Source: Planctomycetota bacterium
GTDB lineage: Bacteria; Planctomycetota; UBA1135; GCA-002686595
Length of the DNA stretch: 51,387 nucleotides
Reading direction: 5' to 3'
Assembly (NCBI GenBank): GCA_027083445.1
Contig: JALWOP010000329.1
Span: forward strand, 1-51,387
Position 1 is the first letter of the stretch, and every line of letters starts with the position of its first letter. Of this stretch, positions 16,007-22,874 are shown piece by piece. The notes under the pieces were generated by a model that worked only from the letters and a program-made list of their open reading frames with translations, had not been told where the DNA came from and ran no database searches. A program made the position numbers and the translations under genes.

Positions 16007-17749
16007 ATGCTGCGCTCGAAGAGAACTCTCACCATCCTGCTCGCCTTGGCGCTCGGCATCGGCGGCGTTGCCGCCCTGGACACCTTCGGTCTGCTGCCGA
16101 AGCGGGCCGGCTCCGATGCACCCGCCGGAGTCAACTCGGCCGCGCGGAACGCCAAGCCCCAGCCCACCTCAGGCGCCGGCGCTGCCGCGCAACCGAAGGG
16201 AGCCGCGGCCAAGCGTTCCGAGCCGAGCGAGGTCGACGATGAGGTCGGAATCCCCTCGCGCCTCATTCCCGCCGATGCAAACCTCATCATCGAACTCTCG
16301 AGTCTCTCGGGAGTCGAGAGCAGCGTGCGCAGGCTCGTCGAACGCTTCGATCCCTCGATGGCCCCCATGGTCCAGGCCGACATGCTGCTCGGGCGGATGC
16401 TCGCGACCTTTGGTGGCAAGGCAGCCGGGGTGGATCACGTCCAACCCTTGGCCTTTGCCGTGCACCTGGAAGACGGTCAGACCACTCCGACACTGATCCT
16501 CCCGGTCACCGATCCCGAAAGTTATCTCGGTACCCTGCGCCTGCCCCCCGGCATCGCCGAGCCCCGGCTCACCAGTCACTACATCGGCCTCTCCCTGGGG
16601 CCGGATTACTCCATCGATCCCGACGGGGTCTCCCTGCGCCCCGCTCTCGAGCCGACCACGCTGAACCTGGTCGTGGATGCGGACTCGATGCGCGAACCGA
16701 TGCTCGCGGGTATGCAGCAGGCAGTCCAGATGGGCGGCGTAGCCTCCAACCCCGAGGCCGAGGCCGGCCAAGCCTTCGCGCGCGACCTCGTCCAGGCCGC
16801 AGACAAGTTCGAGCTCGCCCTGACCTTGGAGCCCGAGCGCCTCGGACTCGAGCTGTCGGTTGACCTCGATCCCGATTCATCCCTGGCCAAGCCCGCTCCA
16901 GAGCAGGCTCCGCAGTTGGACGCTCTGGCGCGATTCGCCTCCCAGAATGACGACCTGACGCTCCTCGCCGGTTGGGACCCGGGCTACTACACCGACCTGA
17001 TCCAGCCATGGATCGAGAAGTCGAGGCAGGGCGACGCCCTGGACTCGGCCGCCCTCTCGTTGCTCCCCGCCATGGGCAGTGAGTTTGCGCTCGTCGCCTC
17101 CGCTCGGCCGGGTGCGGGCCACCTGGCCCTCGTCTGCCGGCCGGCGGACGGAGAGGCGCTGCTGGGCATGGCGGGCGGAGCCTTGGCGCAGCTCGACCGG
17201 GAGGCACTGCCGGTGGCTCTGGGCTCCCTCGAGGAGGTTCCGATCGAGGCTGGACGAGCCGCACGGCTGACGATCGATCTCGGCGTGGAGCGCCGGGGCG
17301 AAACCGCCGGCGATCGCCGCATACGGAAGATGCTGGCCCTCGCCTTCGGTTCCGAACAGGTCGAGCTGCAACTCACCAGCCGAAACGGTTGGTGGATCGT
17401 CACCCTGGACGCCGACCCCGAGTGGCGCGCGGATCTGCTCGACCGCGCCCTAGAAGAGGGTCCCGCCTCGGCCCCGCCCGAGCTGGCTCGCCTGGCAGCC
17501 TCGACCCAGGCCGCGGGCGTCGCCTGCATCTACCGCATCGACGCCCTTGCGATCCAGCGCAACGTCATGCAGCTCATGGCGCAGCAGATGGGACTCGACC
17601 CCAGTGCCGAGCTAGCGCAACTCGAAGCCAGTGTGGGTAGCGAGCCGATCCCCATCGAGGGCTATGTCGGCATCGGCGCGACGCGCTGGTCCGCCGCGGC
17701 GTCATTCGCCGGTGAACGCATGCTCGAACTGGCCAAGCAGTTCCAGTAG
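16007..17749 (+). CDS. Membrane-anchored/secreted protein of unknown function
   Basis: Encodes 580 residues. N-terminal hydrophobic segment (about 7-26, LTILLALALGIGGVAALDTF), then an Ala/Pro/Lys linker to about residue 75. A large soluble domain follows beginning SRLIPADANLIIELSSLSGVES. The pattern (P-x-x-A-x-x-x-I-x-[LV]-x-[DS]-L) recurs weakly in secreted planctomycete- and myxobacteria-type proteins of the DUF3352 style, which compare sums of energies of short alpha/beta repeats; I cannot confirm that family by eye. No catalytic motif seen. It is divergent from the Asp-box propeller gene (90 bp between starts) and convergent with the Pus10-like gene (19 bp gap). Function not assigned. Confidence 0.6.
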   Translation: MLRSKRTLTILLALALGIGGVAALDTFGLLPKRAGSDAPAGVNSAARNAKPQPTSGAGAAAQPKGAAAKRSEPSEVDDEVGIPSRLIPADANLIIELSSLSGVESSVRRLVERFDPSMAPMVQADMLLGRMLATFGGKAAGVDHVQPLAFAVHLEDGQTTPTLILPVTDPESYLGTLRLPPGIAEPRLTSHYIGLSLGPDYSIDPDGVSLRPALEPTTLNLVVDADSMREPMLAGMQQAVQMGGVASNPEAEAGQAFARDLVQAADKFELALTLEPERLGLELSVDLDPDSSLAKPAPEQAPQLDALARFASQNDDLTLLAGWDPGYYTDLIQPWIEKSRQGDALDSAALSLLPAMGSEFALVASARPGAGHLALVCRPADGEALLGMAGGALAQLDREALPVALGSLEEVPIEAGRAARLTIDLGVERRGETAGDRRIRKMLALAFGSEQVELQLTSRNGWWIVTLDADPEWRADLLDRALEEGPASAPPELARLAASTQAAGVACIYRIDALAIQRNVMQLMAQQMGLDPSAELAQLEASVGSEPIPIEGYVGIGATRWSAAASFAGERMLELAKQFQ

Positions 17750-17768
17750 ACCGGCAGTCCCTGCGGGG

Positions 17769-18611
17769 TTACCCCTCGCTCTCGAGACCTGCACCGAAGG
17801 AACGGGGCTGGACGCGCACCGTCGGTGCGACGGCCTCACGCCCATCCTCGTCCAGGATCGCGAGCACGTCGAGTTCGACACAGCGCGCTCCTGCTCCGAG
17901 CAGGTCGGTCAGGTTCGGCTGAGTGCGCCCCTCCTCACCGCTGATCGCCTCCTTGAGGTAGGTCCCGTGTTCCGAGGTGATCACCGCTTCAAGGTGGGTC
18001 TCGTCCAAGCTGCGCAACTCCTCGATCTCGATCCAGCGTTCCCGAATCTTGTCCGCCCGGCGGTGGGCGACACGTCCCGGCGTGTGCTGACGAAGCTGGA
18101 GGCGCCGGCCGACCAGGCCCTCGACCACCCCCTCGGCGGGCGGAGCATCGAGCTCGATGAGCGCCTGATAGCGCTTGGCGAACTTGCCCTCCTTGAGGGC
18201 CCGCACGCGCTCCTTCTGGGACCAATGCAGCCCCTCGATCTCGAGACGACCCGCATTGCGCTCGTTGATCAGGGCCTCGCAGGCGGCCAGGTCCACGTCG
18301 GTCACCTTGGGATCGATCAGCTCGAGCACGAAGGGCCTTCCCCTTCCGAGCATGCGCACGTCCATGTCCTCGCGCCCGGCCCCGTGGAACTTGTGTTTGC
18401 GGGTTCCGAAGGCCTTGCCGACCACCCACCCGACCAGCTCCTGGACGGAATCCCGGGTCAGCTTGCCGAAGCCCTCGCACTGTTCGCAGCCGCGGCGACG
18501 CCGGGGATGGCCCTTGCACTTGGGACACCAGAAGATCGTCTGGGGCAGGTCGCGGCTGAGCTTCTTGTACCGACCTTCGAGGAAGATCTTGGTGCGCGGC
18601 GGTGCGTTCAT
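17769..18611 (-). CDS. Pus10-type tRNA pseudouridine synthase, catalytic part
   Basis: Encodes 280 residues matching the catalytic half of Pus10, which makes pseudouridine 54/55 in the tRNA T-arm of archaea and some eukaryotes. Signature segments: GRYKKLSRDLPQT (13-25), GREDMDVRMLGRGRPFVLEL (79-98; this motif holds the catalytic Asp and is near identical to human PUS10 G-R-E-D-V-D-V-R-T-L-G-N-G-R-P-F), HTPGRVAHRRADKIR (176-190) and HGTYLKEAISGEEGRTQPN (215-233; RNA-binding KE and GR-T-x-P). A CxxC...CxxC zinc-binding candidate (C29/C32/C42/C45) is inserted near the N-terminus. The usual N-terminal THUMP-like/zinc domain is absent, which is why it is shorter than archaeal Pus10 (~400). Bacterial TruB normally does this job, so an extra or replacement role is possible. 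Confidence 0.88.
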   Translation of the reverse strand: MNAPPRTKIFLEGRYKKLSRDLPQTIFWCPKCKGHPRRRRGCEQCEGFGKLTRDSVQELVGWVVGKAFGTRKHKFHGAGREDMDVRMLGRGRPFVLELIDPKVTDVDLAACEALINERNAGRLEIEGLHWSQKERVRALKEGKFAKRYQALIELDAPPAEGVVEGLVGRRLQLRQHTPGRVAHRRADKIRERWIEIEELRSLDETHLEAVITSEHGTYLKEAISGEEGRTQPNLTDLLGAGARCVELDVLAILDEDGREAVAPTVRVQPRSFGAGLESEG

Positions 18612-18824
18612 GGCCCTTCCTTACGGGCGGCGCTCCCGACCGATCGGAACCGGCTGGGCCGGAGTCGGTGGGTGCGGAACGGTTGGAACGTTCGGGGGGC
18701 GACGCCGCCCTCCCAGAGCGCAGGAGGATACAGCCCCCCCCGCCCGGGTCAAGCGAGCGAGTCTCCCGGGACAGCCGACCCCCGGTGGTGTGCGGCGAGC
18801 GGGGAGAGCCCCCCAGGCCCGCGG

Positions 18825-18830
18825 TACAAT
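18825..18830 (+). promoter_or_regulatory. Candidate -10 (TACAAT) of lgt
   Basis: TACAAT, close to the sigma-70 consensus TATAAT, ends 8 nt before the lgt ATG at 18839. It lies at the lgt end of the 227-bp gap between the divergent Pus10-like and lgt genes. No Shine-Dalgarno is present, so the mRNA would be nearly leaderless. Confidence 0.5.
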
Positions 18831-18838
18831 CCGCCGCG

Positions 18839-19723
18839 ATGTACCCCATCCTCTTCAAGCTCGGTCCCGTCCCCCTGCGCTCCTTCGGCCTACTCGTGGT
18901 CATCGGCTTCCTCCTGGGCGCCAACTGGCTCACGCGCCTGGGACTGCGCGGCGCTGACGACCCCGGCGAGTTACGCAAACGACTCGACGCGGTACCCATG
19001 TGGGTCCTGGGGGGAGTGATCGGTGGGGCCAGGCTGATGTATGTCGTCGTCGAGATCCTGCGCCAGAGTCCGGTCGGCAAGGGTTTCCTGGAAGACCCCC
19101 TCAGCATGCTCTTCATCTGGCAGGGAGGGCTGGTGATGTACGGCGGAGCCTTCGGCGGTCTCCTGGGAGGCTGGTGGGCGGCCAAGAAGCACAAGCTGGA
19201 TCCGCGCGAAGTGTTCGACATCGGCACGACCGCCGCCTTCTTGGGACTTGCCGTGGGGCGCATCGGCTGCCTGATGGTCGGCGACGACTACGGCGCCATC
19301 GTGCCCGAGCACCTGCGCGGACTCCCCTTCCCAATCACGATCCACGTCCCAGCCGAGCTGCGCGACGGCAGTCTATTCGGGGATGCAAACCGCGGGCAGG
19401 TGCTCTGGGCGACTCAGATCTGGCTCAGCATCAACGCCCTCTGCCTCGCGGCGCTCGGCTATCGCCTCCTACTGCGGCGTCGCTATCGCGGTCAGGTCGC
19501 CACGCAGCTCCTGTCGCTCTACGCCCTGATGCGTTTTGTGATCGAGTTTTTCCGCGGTGATGAGGTCCGCGGCGTCTGGTTCGGAGGGCACATCTCCACT
19601 TCGCAACTGATCTCGATCGCCACCTTCGTCATCTGTGCCACGCTGCTCTTCAGAAACCGGGGGCGCCGGGAAGAGGATGCAGCCCTGCCGCCCGCGAAGA
19701 CCCCGGCGGAGAGTCGAGCATGA
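18839..19723 (+). CDS. lgt: Prolipoprotein diacylglyceryl transferase
   Basis: Lgt transfers diacylglyceryl from phosphatidylglycerol to the lipobox Cys of prolipoproteins in the inner membrane. Encodes 294 residues with seven or so membrane helices. Motifs: FGLLVVIGFLLG near the N-terminus, IWQGGLVMYGGAFGGLLGG (family GG-x-x-[FY]-H/Y-GG), the Lgt signature GRIGCLMVGDDYG (G-R-x-G-C/N-x-x-x-G-D-x-Y-G), and a C-terminal LYALMRFVIEFFRGDE segment with the essential Arg/Glu. The ATG at 18839 was chosen over upstream in-frame starts because it opens the first helix and has a TACAAT 8 nt upstream. Its stop overlaps the next start (ATGA). The window contains at least five likely Lgt substrates. Confidence 0.94.
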   Translation: MYPILFKLGPVPLRSFGLLVVIGFLLGANWLTRLGLRGADDPGELRKRLDAVPMWVLGGVIGGARLMYVVVEILRQSPVGKGFLEDPLSMLFIWQGGLVMYGGAFGGLLGGWWAAKKHKLDPREVFDIGTTAAFLGLAVGRIGCLMVGDDYGAIVPEHLRGLPFPITIHVPAELRDGSLFGDANRGQVLWATQIWLSINALCLAALGYRLLLRRRYRGQVATQLLSLYALMRFVIEFFRGDEVRGVWFGGHISTSQLISIATFVICATLLFRNRGRREEDAALPPAKTPAESRA

Positions 19724-20706
19724 CGCCCGCGGAGACGCGCGTCTTCGCCGGTATCGACGAGGCCGGCCTGGGGCCGCTCCTGGGACCCTTGACCTTGGGA
19801 TGGAGCGCTTTCCGCGTCCCCCGTGGCGCGGGCGACCTGTGGTCCGCCCTGGGTCGCATCGTCACCCGGGAGCCGGGGGAAGACCGCGACCACCTGGTCG
19901 TCGCCGACTCCAAACGGGTCCACGCGCGCAATGGACGTGGACGCCGGCGCCTGGAGAGCACGGTCCTCGCCTTCCTGGCCCAGGGCCCAGGCCCGAGGCC
20001 CCGGCGCGGAGCCGACCTCTTCGAACTCGCTCCCGCGGCGCTCCGCCTCTCGCCGCAAGTCCTCGCCGACCACCCCTGGTATGCCTACCTCCCCCCCAGC
20101 CTGCCCTGCCACGTGGAGGCCGATCGCCTCGAGCTACGCGCACACCAACTGCGCCATGCCCTCGAGGGCGCGGGGACGGCACTGATCGATGCGGGTGTGC
20201 GCATCCTGCCCGCCGGCGTCCTCAACCAGAGCTTCACCGCGACGGGCAACAAGGCCCGCACCCACTGGCTCGGGGTAGCGGGGATCGTGCGGCACCTTTG
20301 GGAGGAACTCGCCGAGCAGGGGCTCTCCCTCTTCGTCGACCGGCTGGGGGGACGGATGCGCTACCGCCGACTCCTGGTGGAAGCCTTCCCCCGTGCTCGG
20401 GTGAGCGTTCAGCGCGAGGATCCCTCGCTCTCCGAGTACCACGTCACGGGCCCCACCCGCCGCATGCGTATCACCTTTGCGGAGCGCTGCGAAGAGCGCT
20501 CCTTCGCCGTGGCCCTGGCCTCCTGTTTGGCCAAGTACGCCCGGGAACTCTCGATGGAGGCCTTCAACCGTTTCTTCGGCGAGTTCGCCGACGACCTGCG
20601 GCCCACCGCCGGCTACACCGCCGATGGACGGCGCTGGCTCGAAGAGGCCCGTCCCGCTCTGGAACTTGCACGCATCCCGCGCGGGGTGCTCGTCCGCGAC
20701 CGCTGA
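19720..20706 (+). CDS. Divergent RNase HII-like protein
   Basis: Encodes 328 residues, co-translated with lgt. RNase HII features are clear but scattered: AGIDEAGLGPLLGPL (10-24; family G-x-D-E-A-G-R-G-P-x-x-G-P, acidic D13 and E14), ADSKRVHARNGR (62-73; family DSK), FVDRLGGRMRY (205-215; third acidic D207) and LASCLAKYARELSMEAF (266-282; family S-I-x-A-K-x-x-R-D). In the last motif the catalytic Asp position is Glu276. A typical RNase HII is ~200 residues, so there are extra segments, mainly residues ~75-200. Expected activity is cleavage of RNA in RNA-DNA hybrids, but the Arg of G-R-G that senses ribonucleotides is Leu16, so specificity may have changed. The stop codon lies inside the inverted-repeat element. 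Confidence 0.75.
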   Translation: MTPAETRVFAGIDEAGLGPLLGPLTLGWSAFRVPRGAGDLWSALGRIVTREPGEDRDHLVVADSKRVHARNGRGRRRLESTVLAFLAQGPGPRPRRGADLFELAPAALRLSPQVLADHPWYAYLPPSLPCHVEADRLELRAHQLRHALEGAGTALIDAGVRILPAGVLNQSFTATGNKARTHWLGVAGIVRHLWEELAEQGLSLFVDRLGGRMRYRRLLVEAFPRARVSVQREDPSLSEYHVTGPTRRMRITFAERCEERSFAVALASCLAKYARELSMEAFNRFFGEFADDLRPTAGYTADGRRWLEEARPALELARIPRGVLVRDR

Positions 20707-20873
20707 GAGCACGTCCCAATCCCCTGCCGTCCGCCCGAGACTGAGCGAGGATCGCACAGCGCAGGGAGAGCCGACGACGCGTATTCGCCGAGCAATACTC
20801 GGAGGAGGCACGACGCCGCGATGTGCGACCGCAGCCAGCCGAAGCCGGCAGGGTTTTGGGACGTGCTCTTAGC
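20702..20873. repeat. 172-bp inverted-repeat element (MITE/REP-like)
   Basis: The 28-nt arms at 20702-20729 and 20846-20873 are inverted copies with three mismatches, sharing the outer core agagcacgtcccaa. Further matching inside (for example g-tcgcaca-cgc near 20749-20762 and its complement near 20822-20834) and a central hairpin (gtatt/aatac, about 20781-20798) make the unit a long imperfect palindrome. It carries no ORF. The left arm includes the stop codon of the preceding gene. I infer a miniature mobile element or a REP-type intergenic repeat; no second copy was noticed in this window. Confidence 0.75.
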
Positions 20874-20884
20874 CCCGAGCGAGC

Positions 20885-20890
20885 TATCCT
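20885..20890 (+). promoter_or_regulatory. Candidate -10 (TATCCT) of the mutase-like gene
   Basis: TATCCT ends 12 nt before the ATG at 20903 and lies 11 nt beyond the inverted-repeat element. No Shine-Dalgarno is seen. Confidence 0.4.
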
Positions 20891-20902
20891 TCGGCCCTGC
20901 CC

Positions 20903-22231
20903 ATGAAGATCGCCATCCTCGGTGCCGGTGTCTCCGGCCTCTCCCTCGCCCGCTTCCTTCACGAGGGGGGCCTCGAACTCGACTGTCTGACCCTCTTCGA
21001 GGCGGGCTCCGAGGTGGGCGGCCTGTGCCGCTCCAAGACCGTGGAGGGTTTTACCTACGACATCTCCGGGGGGCACATCCTGTTCAGCAAGGATGCCGTC
21101 GCGATGCAGTGGATGAAGGATTGCGCCGGCGGAGACGAAGCCTTCGTGCGCCGCGACCGCAACACCAAGATTCGCTTCGGCGATCGCTGGGTCCACTACC
21201 CCTTCGAGAACGGGATCGGTGACCTGCCGGCTGAGGCCAACTTCGACTGTCTCGCAGGCTACGTCCAGGCTTGGCACGAGCGTCGCTGCACGGGTAGTGC
21301 GGCGCCCGACGATTTTGGAAGCTGGGTGCGTTGGCGCTTCGGCGAGGGGATCGCCCGGCATTTCATGGACCCCTACAACGAGAAGATCTGGAAGCGCCCC
21401 CTCGACCAGCTCACCTCCGATTGGGTGGCCGGCCGGGTTCCCGATGCACCGATCGAAGATGTCCTGCGCGCGGCGATCGGCATTCGCACGGAGGGCTACA
21501 CCCACCAGGCGATCTTCTACTACCCCAAGGCCGGCGGCTTCCAGCCGATCACGGACGGGATCGCAGCGAGCCTCCTGCCGCGGGTGCGCCTGAACACCGC
21601 CGTCGACGAAGTGGAGCGCCGCGGCGAGTCCTGGTACGTCTGCGGCGAGGAGTTCGATCGGGTCGTGACGACCCTGCCCCTCGATCATCTGCCGAACATC
21701 GTGCGCGGGATCCCCCCGCAGGTGGCCGAGGCCATGCGCACCCTCGAGTACAACGGCCTGGTGACCCTGCTCTTCGCCCTCGACCGGCCGGAGCATCCCG
21801 ACCTCTCCTGGATCTACCTACCCCACGCGCAACAGGGACCCGCCAACCGGGTCACCTACATGTCGAACTACTCGCCGGGTAACGCTCCCCCCGGCCGCAC
21901 TTCGCTGATGGCGGAGATCACCTGGCCCATGCACACGCCCTTCCCCGGCGCCGAACTCGAGCGGGATGTCCAGCAGGGGCTCGTCCAGGCGGGGATCATG
22001 CGGGCGGACGAGGTGCTCTTCACCGATCGCTGCACCGTGTCCCACGCCTATGTCGTCTTCGACCACGACTATCACCGGCGCCGCGAAGCCGCACTCGGTT
22101 GGCTCGAGGAGCAGGGACTCATCCCCCTCGGTCGCTTTGGACGCTTCGAGTACGACAACTCCGATCAGTGTGTGATCAAAGCCCGCGCCCTGGCGGAGCG
22201 ACTGCTCCCCCAGCTCCGCCGCGGCCATTGA
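20903..22231 (+). CDS. FAD-dependent UDP-galactopyranose-mutase/protoporphyrinogen-oxidase-like flavoprotein
   Basis: Encodes 442 residues. The N-terminal dinucleotide-binding motif is ILGAGVSGLSLARFL followed by LFEAGSEVGGLCRS and the YDISGGHILFS segment typical of Glf-like and amine-oxidase-superfamily enzymes. A second FAD-contact region lies near the C-terminus (EYDNSDQCVIKARALAERLL). The PYNEKIWKRPLDQL stretch resembles UDP-galactopyranose-mutase-like proteins that act on sugar nucleotides for cell-surface glycans. Cytoplasmic; no signal peptide. True Glf identity is not certain; related proteins of unknown function are common next to glycan genes. It follows the inverted-repeat element and is convergent with the small membrane-protein gene, 13 bp away. 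Confidence 0.75.
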   Translation: MKIAILGAGVSGLSLARFLHEGGLELDCLTLFEAGSEVGGLCRSKTVEGFTYDISGGHILFSKDAVAMQWMKDCAGGDEAFVRRDRNTKIRFGDRWVHYPFENGIGDLPAEANFDCLAGYVQAWHERRCTGSAAPDDFGSWVRWRFGEGIARHFMDPYNEKIWKRPLDQLTSDWVAGRVPDAPIEDVLRAAIGIRTEGYTHQAIFYYPKAGGFQPITDGIAASLLPRVRLNTAVDEVERRGESWYVCGEEFDRVVTTLPLDHLPNIVRGIPPQVAEAMRTLEYNGLVTLLFALDRPEHPDLSWIYLPHAQQGPANRVTYMSNYSPGNAPPGRTSLMAEITWPMHTPFPGAELERDVQQGLVQAGIMRADEVLFTDRCTVSHAYVVFDHDYHRRREAALGWLEEQGLIPLGRFGRFEYDNSDQCVIKARALAERLLPQLRRGH

Positions 22232-22244
22232 TCGCTCTCCGGCC

Positions 22245-22604
22245 TCAAGCCCTGCGACCGAAGAGCCCCGCTCGGTAGAGGCTGCCGATGACCGTGCCGA
22301 TCGGATAGGGCGAGGTGGCCGAGAGGGAGCAGTAGGCGGCGCCCACCGCGCCCAGGAAGAGGCGCTGGCGCAGGGGGAGACCCATGCGCGTGCCGGCGTA
22401 GACGCCTACCGCGAATCCCACCGGCACGGCGATGCGCTTCATCCCCGGCCCGAAGGTGATGAGGTCGGCCAGGTCGAGCACGAACCCGACGAGGATCGGA
22501 CCCCAGGTCTTTCCCGCAGCCGGGGAACCGGATCCGTCCGGTAGCGGGTCGAGACGTTCGACCTCCACTTCGATCGGCTCTTCGTCGCGGGAGGGGATCA
22601 GCAT
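22245..22604 (-). CDS. Small integral membrane protein, unknown function
   Basis: Encodes 119 residues. An acidic soluble N-terminus (~30 residues, EEPIEVEVERLDPLPDG) precedes hydrophobic segments at about 34-50, 57-73 and 80-105. Conserved-looking patches are GFVLDLADLITFGP, GLPLRQRLFLGAVGAAYC and YPIGTVIGSLYRAG. I do not recognise a named family. The 270-bp gap on its upstream side, shared with the next lipoprotein gene, holds no ORF; a TACAAT occurs at 22778-22783 on the plus strand. Confidence 0.6.
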   Translation of the reverse strand: MLIPSRDEEPIEVEVERLDPLPDGSGSPAAGKTWGPILVGFVLDLADLITFGPGMKRIAVPVGFAVGVYAGTRMGLPLRQRLFLGAVGAAYCSLSATSPYPIGTVIGSLYRAGLFGRRA

Positions 22605-22874
22605 GGGAAAACCGGGCCAGTGTCACTCCCAAGCTCTTACGCGACAAGGGGTTGTGTATCCCCAGCCGCGGACACGATCCCGACCCTGGTAGGAGGGGGA
22701 CTCGGGGGCTAACCCTAAGCGAGACCCGTCTGGCTCGCAGATCGAGAATCGGGCAATCCGAGTTCCTTCGAGAGCCTACAATCAGGGTCTAGGTTTCTGC
22801 CAAAGCCCCACGGCAGTGCTCCGCATCCCCCGGCGGGGGCGAGGGGCTAGGCGGACCGGCGCGGTAACCCTGAC

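Noticed and set aside
18602..18838. N-terminal extension of Lgt by 79 residues
   Set aside because: Extra residues are Arg/Pro-rich and non-membrane, and Lgt normally starts near M-x-P with the first helix following immediately.
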